Source: Comamonas koreensis
GTDB lineage: Bacteria > Pseudomonadota > Gammaproteobacteria > Burkholderiales > Burkholderiaceae_C
NCBI RefSeq assembly: GCF_021026195.1
Contig: NZ_JAJNCT010000005.1
Span: 151,231-215,230 of the forward strand
Direction: 5' to 3'
Length of the DNA stretch: 64,000 nucleotides
Shown here: in pieces, positions 27,764 to 36,115 of the stretch
How the letters are laid out: every line of letters begins with the position of its first letter
Numbering within the stretch: position 1 is the stretch's first letter
Program-made: the position numbers and the translations under genes
Notes under the pieces: model-generated
Seen by the model: the letters and a program-made list of their open reading frames with translations, nothing else
The model's database searches: none
What the model was told of the DNA's origin: nothing

Positions 27764-28750
27764 ATGCCCACACCAAAGCCGCTCCGCGCGTTGCCGCTCA
27801 TCGTCGCCAGCATCATGGCCGTCAGTTGCTGGCCAGCGCTGGCCAGCGATTTCCCGGCGCGCCCGGTGCGCATCGTGGTACCGGTGCCCGCTGGCGGGCC
27901 GATGGACGCCATGGCACGCGCGCTGGCGACCGAGCTTGCCACCACCTGGAAGCAACAGGTGGTGGTGGACAACCGCCCCGGCGGCAACGAGATCATTGCG
28001 GCCAACCACGTAGCCAACGCAAGCGCAGATGGCCACACCCTGATGCTCGCCAGCGACTCCACGCTGTCGCTCAACCCACAGCTCTACATCAAGCTGTCCT
28101 ATGACCCCGTCAACGGCTTCACGCCCATCGGCCGGGTGGCCGTATCGCACATGGTCCTGGTGGTGCCGCCCTCACTGGGCGTGCAGACCTTGGAAGCCTT
28201 CATCCAACACGCCAAGGCCCACCGGGGCGAGCTGGCCTATGGCTCTACCGGGCTGGGCAATATCACCCACCTGTCGATGGAGTGGTTGGCGCAGCAAGCA
28301 GGCATCCAGGTTCTCAACGCCCCGTACCAAGGGCTGGCGCCCGTCATCACCGCGCTGCTGGGCAACCAGGTACAGGCCGCATTCGGCGCCGTGTCGATAC
28401 TCGCCCCCTATATCGACAACGGCAAGCTGGTGGCACTCGCAGTTTCCGGGCCCCAGCGCGCCCAGGCCCTGCCCCGGGTGCCCACGTTCCTGGAATCAGG
28501 CTTTGCCGATTTCGAAGCCAGTTTCTACATGGCCATCCTGGCGCCGGGCAAGTTGCCCGCGCAGGTCACAGACAAGATCAGCCAGGACATCCGGACCATC
28601 ACCGCCAGGGGTGATTTCCAGCAGCAGCACATGGCGCCGTACGCGCTCAATGCGGTCAGCGAAACGCCAGCCCAGTTCAAGCACTACCTGCAGCAGGAGC
28701 GCGCTGTCGTGCGAAACAAGGTGAGGCTCTCGGGCGTGAAGCTGAACTGA
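27764..28750 (+). CDS. Bug-family periplasmic solute-binding protein
   Basis: 328 residues with a signal peptide (to about PALAS) and the tripartite tricarboxylate receptor (Bug/TctC) pattern: FPARPVRIVVPVPAGGPMDAMAR at the start, then VVDNRPGGNEIIAA. These proteins bind carboxylates in the periplasm. No TctA/TctB membrane genes are nearby, which is common for Bug proteins in Bordetella and Comamonas. The ATG at 27764 yields the signal peptide; the longer frame upstream overlaps the SDR gene. Confidence 0.92.
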   Translation: MPTPKPLRALPLIVASIMAVSCWPALASDFPARPVRIVVPVPAGGPMDAMARALATELATTWKQQVVVDNRPGGNEIIAANHVANASADGHTLMLASDSTLSLNPQLYIKLSYDPVNGFTPIGRVAVSHMVLVVPPSLGVQTLEAFIQHAKAHRGELAYGSTGLGNITHLSMEWLAQQAGIQVLNAPYQGLAPVITALLGNQVQAAFGAVSILAPYIDNGKLVALAVSGPQRAQALPRVPTFLESGFADFEASFYMAILAPGKLPAQVTDKISQDIRTITARGDFQQQHMAPYALNAVSETPAQFKHYLQQERAVVRNKVRLSGVKLN

Positions 28751-28788
28751 GCCCACCCACCGATTACCCCACAACAACCAGGAGCAGC

Positions 28789-29541
28789 ATGATCGATTTC
28801 CATGGAAAAACCGTTCTGATTACCGGCGCTGGCGGGGGCATTGGCGCAGCCACTGCCCAGCTCCTGCACCAAGCGGGCGCCCAGCTGGTGCTGACGGACC
28901 TGAGCGCAGAGATGCTCGAGCCCACACTGCAGGCCTTGGCAGAGCAAGGCGCATCCCCTGACCGCATCCTGGCCTTGCCGCTGGATGTCTGCGACGCCGA
29001 AGCATGCGCCTCCGTGCTGGCCCAGGCGGCGGCCCGCTTCTCCGATATCGACAGCGTCATCCACTGCGCCGGCATCTACATCTACCGCGAAGGCATGGTG
29101 GCCGACCTGAGCGCCGCGCAATGGCAGCGCATGCTGCGCGTCAACCTCGATGGCTGCTTCCATCTGTGCCAGGCCGCCATCCCCCACCTGCGGCCCAACA
29201 GCGCCATCGTCCTGGTGGCATCCGTTGCCGCCAGCCGTGGCAGCGCCATGCATGCCGGTTATGCCGCAGCCAAAAGCGGTGTCATCGGGCTGGCCAAAAG
29301 CCTGGCGTTGGAGCTGGCCCCTAGCACCCGCGTCAACGTCATCTCTCCCGGCTTGATCAACACCGCCATGGCCAGCGCCATGGTGGCGCACCGGGGCGAT
29401 GCAGTCAAAGACGCCATCCCGCTGCAACGCTTTGGTGAGCCTGAAGAGGCCGCCTCGGTCATCGCCTTCCTCTGCTCCGGCATGGCCAGCTATGTGACAG
29501 GCGAAACCATCAACGTCAATGGCGGCATGTACATCGGCTAA
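28789..29541 (+). CDS. SDR oxidoreductase
   Basis: 250 residues of a classical SDR: TGAGGGIGAATAQ near the N-terminus, HCAGIY in the core, catalytic YAAAK, and the C-terminal YVTGETINVNGGMYIG. GGAGCAGC precedes the ATG. It is the second dehydrogenase of the cluster, so the pathway likely has two separate alcohol/ketone steps or two stereoisomers to handle. Confidence 0.92.
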   Translation: MIDFHGKTVLITGAGGGIGAATAQLLHQAGAQLVLTDLSAEMLEPTLQALAEQGASPDRILALPLDVCDAEACASVLAQAAARFSDIDSVIHCAGIYIYREGMVADLSAAQWQRMLRVNLDGCFHLCQAAIPHLRPNSAIVLVASVAASRGSAMHAGYAAAKSGVIGLAKSLALELAPSTRVNVISPGLINTAMASAMVAHRGDAVKDAIPLQRFGEPEEAASVIAFLCSGMASYVTGETINVNGGMYIG

Positions 29542-29601
29542 ATCGCCAGCCGCGCCGCCGCCTGCCCCTTGATCCAGTTGCTACCTACTCTGCTTTATTC
29601 C

Positions 29602-30219
29602 ATGCCACTCCAACTCATTGGCTCCCATGCCAGCCCCTACACCCGCAAGGTCCGGGTGGTACTCGCTGAGAAGAACATCCCCTTTGAATTCACGATGGGC
29701 GACGTCATGGCGGAGGATTCCTTCATCTTCCAGTTCAACCCCCTAGGCAAGATCCCCTGCCTGGTGCTTGAAGACGGCACTCCGCTCTACGACTCTGCGG
29801 TGATCGTCGAGTACCTCGACGCCCTCTCCGACCGGTGCCCGCTCATTCCCGCGCATCCGCGCCTGCGCGCCGACGTTCGCTGCTGGGAGGCACTGGCCGA
29901 TGGCGTTCTCGATGCCGGCATCCTCGTGCGCTGGGAGGCCCATGTCCGGGAGCCGCATTTGCGCGACGCCAGCTGGACCCTGCGGCAAAACACCAAGATC
30001 TCGCACGCGCTGGCGACCATGTCCGAGCAGCTGGGCGAGCAGCGCTTTTGCATGGGCGATGTCTTCACCCTGGCTGACATCGCCGTCGGCTCCACACTGG
30101 GCTGGCTGCTGTTCCGCTTCCCAGAGATGGACTGGCCCAGCCAGTTGCCCAACCTGGCATCGCTGCACCAGCGGCTGCTGCAGCGCACCTCGTTCTCCAA
30201 CACCTTGCCCCGAGTCTGA
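29602..30219 (+). CDS. Glutathione S-transferase
   Basis: 205 residues. The N-terminal thioredoxin-like domain (about 1-78) has GSHASPYTRKVRVVLAEK, with Ser/Tyr at the glutathione site, then GKIPCLVLEDGTPLYDSAVI, the cis-proline and glutathione-binding Asp-Ser. The helical C-terminal domain has FTLADIAVG. In a catabolic cluster such an enzyme may isomerise or detoxify an intermediate. The ATG at 29602 was chosen over a longer frame that starts at a TTG in the preceding spacer. Confidence 0.9.
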   Translation: MPLQLIGSHASPYTRKVRVVLAEKNIPFEFTMGDVMAEDSFIFQFNPLGKIPCLVLEDGTPLYDSAVIVEYLDALSDRCPLIPAHPRLRADVRCWEALADGVLDAGILVRWEAHVREPHLRDASWTLRQNTKISHALATMSEQLGEQRFCMGDVFTLADIAVGSTLGWLLFRFPEMDWPSQLPNLASLHQRLLQRTSFSNTLPRV

Positions 30220-30222
30220 AAC

Positions 30223-31005
30223 ATGCCCACTGTCCACCTCAACCAGAACCACATCCACTACGCGTTTGACGAGACAGCCGGCGCAGACAAGCCGGTACTC
30301 GTGCTCTCCAACTCGCTGGGCACCAGCATGTCCATGTGGGAGCCGCAACGCCCGCTCTTCGCCCACTACCGTGTGCTGCGCTATGACACCCGGGGCCACG
30401 GCGGCTCGTCCAGCGACCCGGGGCCTTACACGATGGCGCAACTGGGCCAGGATGTCATTGCGCTGATGGACCATCTCGGTATTGCGAAGGCCCATTTTTG
30501 CGGCCTGTCGATGGGCGGCATGGTCGGCATACACCTGGCCATCCACGCAGCCGATCGCTTTGACAAGCTGGTGCTGGCCAATACCAATGCCCATACCGCC
30601 TCGCCACAGTTTTGGCAAGCGCGCATCACCACCCTGCGTAGCGAGGGCGGCATTGCCAACATTGCCGATGGCGTGATGGCAAGGTTCTTCTCGCCCGAAT
30701 TCACACTCTTGCATTCCGACACCGTCGCACGTTTCAAGGCCGACATGCTCGCCACTTCTCTCGCGGGCTACACCGCCTGCTGCGCCGCTATTCGAGACAT
30801 GGATTTTCGCGCCGGCCTGCCAAACATTGCCAATCCCGTGCTGGTCATCGTTGGCAACAAGGACCAAGCCGCCCCACCAGAGCACGGCCAGTTCATCGCA
30901 AACCAGGTGCAAAGCGGCGCAGTCCTGGCGCTCGATGCAGCGCATATCTCCAACGTCGAAGCCGCCGACGCGTTCTCGCAGGCGGTGCAACGGTTTCTGG
31001 GCTGA
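30223..31005 (+). CDS. Alpha/beta hydrolase resembling 3-oxoadipate enol-lactonase
   Basis: 260 residues. The nucleophile elbow GLSMGG has Ser96; the acid is probably in VGNKDQAAPP and the base His in LDAAHISNVE. The PcaD-like N-terminus (PVLVLSNSLGTSMSMWEPQ) is clear. PcaD opens an enol-lactone in the beta-ketoadipate pathway, but none of the other pca genes is here, so it probably hydrolyses a lactone or diketone made by this cluster. It begins three bases after the GST stop. Confidence 0.88.
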   Translation: MPTVHLNQNHIHYAFDETAGADKPVLVLSNSLGTSMSMWEPQRPLFAHYRVLRYDTRGHGGSSSDPGPYTMAQLGQDVIALMDHLGIAKAHFCGLSMGGMVGIHLAIHAADRFDKLVLANTNAHTASPQFWQARITTLRSEGGIANIADGVMARFFSPEFTLLHSDTVARFKADMLATSLAGYTACCAAIRDMDFRAGLPNIANPVLVIVGNKDQAAPPEHGQFIANQVQSGAVLALDAAHISNVEAADAFSQAVQRFLG

Positions 31006-31042
31006 CGCGCATCGTTGCCCCCACCAAGAAAGGCAAACCCCT

Positions 31043-31810
31043 ATGAGCCAATTTGCGTCCTATGCGGATAGGTATTCGATGATCAAGATGCGCCGCGAAG
31101 ATGGCATCCTCGAGATGCGCTTCCACACCGATGAGGGCCCACTGCACTGGAGCCTGGAGCCCCATGCCCAGCTGGAACAGGCCTTTCTGGACGTAGGGCG
31201 CGACCCGGACAACGAAGTCATCATCCTCACCGGCACCGGTGATGTGTTCAGCGGCCCGCGCGTGGGCGCCGAAGGCCACAACCACAAACGCAAACCTGTC
31301 ACCCCTACCGAGTGGTACCCGATCGGCTGGGAAGGCAAGCACCTGCAGATGAACCTGCTCAACATCGAGGTTCCCGTCATCAGTGCCATCAACGGGCCCG
31401 CCTACCGCCATGCCGAGATCCCGCTGCTGAGCGACATCACCATTGCCTCGGACACTGCTGCGTTCCAGGACTCGGCCCACTTCACTGCGGGCCTGCTGCC
31501 CGGCGATGGTGTGCATGTCGTCTTTCCCCACCTGATGGGGGCCAACCGAGGGCGCTATTTTCTGCTGACCGGGCAGACGCTGAATGCCGAGCAGGCACTG
31601 GCCTGGGGCCTCGTCAATGAGGTTGTCGCGCCGCAGCAGGTCTTGCCGCGCGCCTGGGAGCACGCCCGCCTGCTGATGCAGCAAACCCCGTTGCTGCGGC
31701 GGCATGCCCGCGTGCTGCTGACGCATGGCCTGAAAAAAAAGATGCACGACCTGCTGGCCTATGGCCTGGCCCTGGAAGGCTTTGCCGCATCACAGCAAAA
31801 AACTGCCTAG
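31043..31810 (+). CDS. Crotonase-fold C-C hydrolase, 6-oxocamphor hydrolase-like
   Basis: 255 residues with the crotonase fold. Its central and C-terminal parts resemble Rhodococcus 6-oxocamphor hydrolase as I recall it: EIPLLSDI, AFQDSAHF, PGDGVHVV and NRGRYFLLTGQ. The active-site residues of that enzyme (His122, His145, Asp154, Glu244) align with His123, His146, Asp155 and Glu245. Such enzymes cleave a cyclic beta-diketone by a retro-Claisen step. An ordinary enoyl-CoA hydratase is less likely. It sits between the two alpha/beta hydrolases, with AAGAAAGGC before the start. Confidence 0.85.
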   Translation: MSQFASYADRYSMIKMRREDGILEMRFHTDEGPLHWSLEPHAQLEQAFLDVGRDPDNEVIILTGTGDVFSGPRVGAEGHNHKRKPVTPTEWYPIGWEGKHLQMNLLNIEVPVISAINGPAYRHAEIPLLSDITIASDTAAFQDSAHFTAGLLPGDGVHVVFPHLMGANRGRYFLLTGQTLNAEQALAWGLVNEVVAPQQVLPRAWEHARLLMQQTPLLRRHARVLLTHGLKKKMHDLLAYGLALEGFAASQQKTA

Positions 31811-31940
31811 CCTGCAGGCCCAGCGTGCTTTCTACAACGGCACGTTGAACCTGGCACCCATGCAGGCCCTCCACCAAGGCCCCGCTGGTCCCCGTTCTGC
31901 CAACGGCACTGCCCTTTCACCACGGTCCACTGCAAGCCCT

Positions 31941-32747
31941 ATGCCACTCCCCGCTACCACCGCCAAAGTCATCCATCCCGGCCCCACCACGCTTGCCTAC
32001 TTCGACGAAGGCAGTGGCCCGGCGCTGGTTCTGCTGCCATCAGTCGGGCGCGGCCCGGCTGATTTCGACCAGTTGACCCGCCTGCTGGTCGCACAGGGTT
32101 TGCGCATCATTCGCCCGCTGCCGCGCGGCATTGGCGCTAGCCAGGGGCCCATGCAGGGGCTCACCCTGCATGACCTGGCTGCCGACGTCGCAGCGGTGAT
32201 CGAGGCCGAGGACCTGGCACCTGTGGCGGTGGCGGGCCATGCCTTTGGCAACTTTGTCGCCCGCACCCTGGCCACTGACCGGCCCGAGCTGGTGCGGGGT
32301 GTCGCCCTGGTTGCCGCCTCCACCGGCAAAACCCCCGATGGTGGCTCCCCGTTCGATCCTGAAGTGCTGCGCTCGGTCTACGCTTGCGGCGACCTGTCGT
32401 TGCCCAGGGCGCAGCGCCTCGAACACCTCCAGCATGCGTTTTTTGCGCCAGGCCATGACCCATCAGCATGGCTGGAAGGCTGGCACCCCCAGACCAAGGC
32501 CATGCAGCGAGAAGCGGAGACCGCCACACCGGTCGATGACTTCTTTGCCTGCGGCAGCGCACCCATTCTGGATCTGCAGGCCGCGCAGGACACCGTTGCG
32601 CCGCGCCACCTAGCGCAGTTTCTCCGGCAAAGCCTGGGTGAGCGGGTGACCATCCAAGTCATAGACAACGCCGGCCATGCACTGGTGCCCGAGCAACCCG
32701 AGCAGGTCTGCCAGGCACTCGCAGTCTGGGTGAAACGCTTGCACTGA
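31941..32747 (+). CDS. Alpha/beta hydrolase-fold protein lacking the usual nucleophile serine
   Basis: 268 residues of the alpha/beta hydrolase fold (PALVLLPSVGRGPADFDQL, then a C-terminal DNAGHALVPEQPEQV that keeps the catalytic-type His). The nucleophile elbow reads GHAFG, with Ala101 where a Ser is expected, so simple ester hydrolysis is doubtful. I recall a subfamily with this same elbow, so it is probably not a mutation. The start could also be the ATG at 31860, which adds 27 residues without family features. Confidence 0.82.
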   Translation: MPLPATTAKVIHPGPTTLAYFDEGSGPALVLLPSVGRGPADFDQLTRLLVAQGLRIIRPLPRGIGASQGPMQGLTLHDLAADVAAVIEAEDLAPVAVAGHAFGNFVARTLATDRPELVRGVALVAASTGKTPDGGSPFDPEVLRSVYACGDLSLPRAQRLEHLQHAFFAPGHDPSAWLEGWHPQTKAMQREAETATPVDDFFACGSAPILDLQAAQDTVAPRHLAQFLRQSLGERVTIQVIDNAGHALVPEQPEQVCQALAVWVKRLH

Positions 32748-32788
32748 CACCACCGCACCGACCAGTCACACCCCAAGGAGACAACCGC

Positions 32789-33757
32789 ATGAAAGCCATC
32801 ACCACACTGATTCTCAGCGCTGCATTGGCAACCGGGGCCGGTGCCGCCCCGCCGCAGCATTGGCCCATCAAGCCCGTCAAACTGGTGGTGTCGCAGCCCC
32901 CTGGCGGCACGATGGACATCGTCTCGCGCCAGGTCGCAGACCAGCTGGGCAAGGTGCTGGGCCAACCCGTCGTGGTCGACAACAAGCCGGGCGCAAACGG
33001 CATCATTGCCACACAGCAGGTGGCTCGCGCAGCGGCTGATGGTTACACGCTGATCATGGGCTCGGGCGTCACCCACACCATCAACCCCTACCTGTATCCC
33101 AGGGTGGGCTACGACCCGGTCAAGGATTTCACGCCCATCGCCAATCTGGTGAGCGCGCCCAACGTGATTGCCGTCAACGCCCGCGTGCCTGCCACCCATC
33201 TCCAGGCCTTGATCGATGCAGCCAAAGCCAAGCCCGGCGTACTGAACTACGCCTCACCCGGTGTCGGCGGCACCGGCCAGCTGACGATGGAATTGCTCAA
33301 GGCATCGGCAGGCATCGATATCACCCACATCCCCTACCCCGGCATTGCAGCGTCGGTGCAAGACACCATCGCCGGCCGCACCGAAATGGTGGCACTGCCG
33401 CCCGCCGCGTTGCTGGCGCATTTTCAGTCGGGGGCGCTGCGGCCCCTGGCCGTCACCAGCCCGCGCCGCACGCGCCTGCTGCCCGACGTGCCCACCGTGG
33501 CAGAGTCCGGCTTCAAAGGCTTTGAAGGCGTCGCCTGGTTCGGCATCCTGGGCCCCGCCGACCTACCGCCAGACGTTGTCAGAACCCTGAGGCTCAGCCT
33601 GCGCAAGGTGATGGAGATGCCTGCGATGCGCGAGCGCCTGGCATCGCAGGGCCTGGACATCACCTACTCGGAGGGCGCCGCCTTTGCCGACTATATGCAA
33701 ATGGATGCAGACCGCTGGAAAGAAGTCATCCGCCTGTCTGGCGCCAAGGTCGAATAG
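32789..33757 (+). CDS. Bug-family periplasmic solute-binding protein
   Basis: 322 residues with a signal peptide (ALATGAGAA) and the Bug pattern: WPIKPVKLVVSQPPGGTMDI, VVDNKPGANGIIA and YASPGVGGTGQLTMEL. It is the second Bug receptor of the cluster. Having two suggests two related carboxylates, or one receptor used for sensing. AAGGAGACAACC precedes the ATG. It is the last gene of the unit. Confidence 0.92.
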   Translation: MKAITTLILSAALATGAGAAPPQHWPIKPVKLVVSQPPGGTMDIVSRQVADQLGKVLGQPVVVDNKPGANGIIATQQVARAAADGYTLIMGSGVTHTINPYLYPRVGYDPVKDFTPIANLVSAPNVIAVNARVPATHLQALIDAAKAKPGVLNYASPGVGGTGQLTMELLKASAGIDITHIPYPGIAASVQDTIAGRTEMVALPPAALLAHFQSGALRPLAVTSPRRTRLLPDVPTVAESGFKGFEGVAWFGILGPADLPPDVVRTLRLSLRKVMEMPAMRERLASQGLDITYSEGAAFADYMQMDADRWKEVIRLSGAKVE

Positions 33758-33774
33758 GCAGCGGCTGGGGCGAC

Positions 33775-33971
33775 CAGTTCACCCGCGCCGTCAAAGTCAC
33801 ATTGCGCGCAGCGCTATACCAGCAAACGCTGGTGCAGGCCGACAGATAGCGCTTGTTGACCAGGTTCATCGCGTTCAGTGCAAACCGCAACGGCAGGTAC
33901 TGCAGGTACTGCTGGTACGGGAAGTACACCACGGCATCCACAAGCTGCAGCGGGCCCGCGCGTGCGGCCAT
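33775..33971 (-). pseudogene. C-terminal relic of a TonB-dependent siderophore receptor
   Basis: Read on the minus strand, this stretch encodes the last barrel strands of a FhuA-type receptor: LRFALNAMNLVNKRYLSACT, a Cys-Trp-Tyr loop, then RNVTLTARVNW, where such proteins normally end. Here the stop is missing and the frame runs on to 33726. The plug and most of the barrel are gone. It was probably left behind by a deletion when the region was rearranged. Confidence 0.75.
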
Positions 33972-34041
33972 GAGCGCTCAACCATGATCTGACGCTAAGC
34001 TTGCGTTCTGCCGCATGTGCACTTCTACGAGAACCAGACGA

Positions 34042-34881
34042 ATGTCCGACCTGAGCCTATTCGATACCTATCTCCAACGCTGGGGTGCACAGGCCGCTGG
34101 CCGGCCCTTTGTCACCCCTTCCAGCCATCTCCTACCCGTCATGCTTTGCGGTGAGCGGCAAGGCCTGCCGGGGATGATCAAGATCACACAAGACCCTGAC
34201 GAGCGCATCGGTGGTCAAGTATTGCAATGGTGGCATGGCGCTGGTGCGGCCCGCGTTTATGCCTCCGATCCAGATTCTGGAGCGCTGCTGATGGAGCGGG
34301 CAACGGGCTCCAAGCATCTGCTGCGCATGGCGTTAGAAGGGGAAGATGACGCAGCGACAGCCTGTATCTGCCTCACCCTTGATCAACTGCATTCAAGCCG
34401 ACCCGCTGCACCGCCGCCTGCCAACCTGCTGCCGCTGGCAGATTTCTTCAGATCGCTGGCGCCTATGGCCCAGCGGGAAGGCGGCCTGATGGCGGAATGC
34501 GCAATGGTGGCCCATAGGCTGCTGTGTGATCAGCGTGAGCAGGTTGTCCTTCATGGCGATGCACACCACAGCAATATCCTGGATTTTGATCAGCGTGGAT
34601 GGCTTGCGATAGATCCCAAACGCGTCAGTGGGGAACGTTATTACGACTACGTCAATGTTCTGTGCAACCCTGACCTGGAAACTTGCACCGACCCCATTCG
34701 CTTTGCCAGGCAGTTGGCTGTCGTTGTCGAAGTCGCGGGGCTGGAGCGTCAGCGTTTGCTCAGTTGGGTCATGGCCCATGCCGCTTTGTCTGCTGCCTGG
34801 TTTCTGGAGGACGGACTGCGAGCCCCAGCCAACAAAGAACTTGAAGTGGCGTATCTCGCCCAACAGGCGCTCGCTTCATGA
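34042..34881 (+). CDS. Aminoglycoside phosphotransferase family protein (APH(6)/streptomycin kinase-like)
   Basis: 279 residues with a kinase-like fold. The catalytic loop HGDAHHSNILDF (about 173-184) and the metal motif AIDPKRVSGERYYD are characteristic of aminoglycoside/hydroxyurea phosphotransferases. The N-terminal lobe matches the APH(6) group. It may phosphorylate an aminoglycoside or another hydroxylated compound; real resistance cannot be claimed from sequence. The ATG at 34042 follows CCAGACGA; an alternative in-frame ATG lies at 34015. Confidence 0.85.
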   Translation: MSDLSLFDTYLQRWGAQAAGRPFVTPSSHLLPVMLCGERQGLPGMIKITQDPDERIGGQVLQWWHGAGAARVYASDPDSGALLMERATGSKHLLRMALEGEDDAATACICLTLDQLHSSRPAAPPPANLLPLADFFRSLAPMAQREGGLMAECAMVAHRLLCDQREQVVLHGDAHHSNILDFDQRGWLAIDPKRVSGERYYDYVNVLCNPDLETCTDPIRFARQLAVVVEVAGLERQRLLSWVMAHAALSAAWFLEDGLRAPANKELEVAYLAQQALAS

Positions 34882-35100
34882 TTTCATCTTCAGTCCTCCA
34901 GCGGGCTGCTTTCTGAACGCGCTGGAACACATCTTCAGTCGCTGAACCCGATCTGTAGACCGCGCCCAATGGCCCCCGTTGTGCAGGCCAACCCGCTGCA
35001 GGAATGGACCCAGCCCCCAAGCCCTGCGCCCGGCTCCCGAGCTATGGCAGCGCGCCAGCAAGCCATCGACGTCGCACCGGCCCCCACCATACGCAAGTGC

Positions 35101-35295
35101 TCAGCCCTCACGTTCGCCCGAGTTCCCACGGCTCATCTGGCGGGTCAACTGGTCGATCTTGGCATCAATCAACGACAGCCGTGCTCTTGCATGCACATCG
35201 TCTTTGCTCGCTTGCATCAAAAGCTCGGCGCCTTCCGCCTTCAACGCCTTCAAGTAGGAGTTCGGCGTTCCATCCTCTTCAGCAGAATCTGACAT
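35101..35295 (-). CDS. Small acidic/basic hypothetical protein
   Basis: 64 residues, MSDSAEEDGTPNSYLKALKA at the start and DAKIDQLTRQM near the end, mostly helical and soluble. I recognise no family. About 70 bp upstream of its start lies a perfect palindrome (35368-35393) that may be an operator or terminator. The bases 34882-35100 downstream show nothing else. Confidence 0.5.
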   Translation of the reverse strand: MSDSAEEDGTPNSYLKALKAEGAELLMQASKDDVHARARLSLIDAKIDQLTRQMSRGNSGEREG

Positions 35296-35367
35296 GCTTG
35301 TCTCCCGAATCACTTGATCAGAAATGCTAACGGGCTTGCAACAAAATACAAGCATTACGCGCACTAA

Positions 35368-35393
35368 AAATAAGTTAAATCAATAACTTATTT
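35368..35393. other. AT-rich perfect palindrome with 9-base arms
   Basis: AAATAAGTT and AACTTATTT flank an eight-base spacer. It lies in the 300-bp gap between the small minus-strand gene and the DUF3606 gene. It could be an operator for one of them or a two-way terminator. The gap holds nothing else that I can name. Confidence 0.5.
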
Positions 35394-35592
35394 CAATTCC
35401 GATTGCTCGACAATCGCGGCCGTTTGTCGGATCCGCATCACTTGCTTGCGCAACAATCTGAGGGCGCCGAGCGCAGTTCTGTAGGCATCTGCTTGCAATG
35501 ACATTCAGGCCATTCCGGCCCCTGCAGCTATCTACAAGGTGGAGCATGTCCCTACGCGTGGCATCCCGAGCCATGTACACAGGAGACCTTCC

Positions 35593-35781
35593 ATGTCCGA
35601 CGACAAAACCCAACCCGGTGGCCAGGACCGCACTCGCATCAACGTGAACGAAGACTACGAATTGCGAGACTGGTCAAAGAAGTTCAACGTCAGCCCCGAC
35701 CAGCTGAAGGCAGCAGTGAAGGCGGTGGGAACCAATGCTTTGGCGGTTGAGCAGCACCTCAAGCAGTCCAAAAATCCCTGA
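35593..35781 (+). CDS. DUF3606 domain protein
   Basis: 62 residues matching the small DUF3606 family: RTRINVNEDYELRDWSKKF, then VSPDQLKAAVKAVGTNALAV. These short cytoplasmic proteins are common in Comamonadaceae and Rhizobiales and their function is not known. They often occur with stress or general-response genes. ACACAGGAGACC precedes the ATG. The next small gene starts 16 bp downstream. Confidence 0.85.
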   Translation: MSDDKTQPGGQDRTRINVNEDYELRDWSKKFNVSPDQLKAAVKAVGTNALAVEQHLKQSKNP

Positions 35782-35797
35782 CAACTGGAGCTACGCA

Positions 35798-36049
35798 ATG
35801 ACCCAAGCAAAGGAATATGAATCGCCCGCCGCCGAGGCGAGCGACATCGAGCAGCAACATGGCCATGGTGGCAATATGCGCGATGCTGGCCCAGGCGCAG
35901 AGCTTCCCCCAAACCAGGCAGACGACCCACTCGGAAGTAGCGGACACATCAAGCGTTTGGAAGAGGTTGCACCGGATGCGTTGAATGAGCAATCAGGCAG
36001 CCCTGGTGCGGATATGGATCGGCAAATGGGGCATCCCGATAACGCTTAA
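35798..36049 (+). CDS. Small hydrophilic hypothetical protein
   Basis: 83 residues, rich in Gly, Asp, Glu and His (GHGGNMRDAGPGAELPPNQA) and probably disordered. It follows the DUF3606 gene after 16 bp and is likely co-transcribed. Composition of this kind is typical of desiccation- or stress-associated small proteins. That is only an analogy; no family was recognised. Confidence 0.6.
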   Translation: MTQAKEYESPAAEASDIEQQHGHGGNMRDAGPGAELPPNQADDPLGSSGHIKRLEEVAPDALNEQSGSPGADMDRQMGHPDNA

Positions 36050-36115
36050 GCCCATGGTGGACGATGGGCTCAGTAATTTGAACTGCAGGAACCAGTCCTG
36101 GGGCAAGCAATCAGC

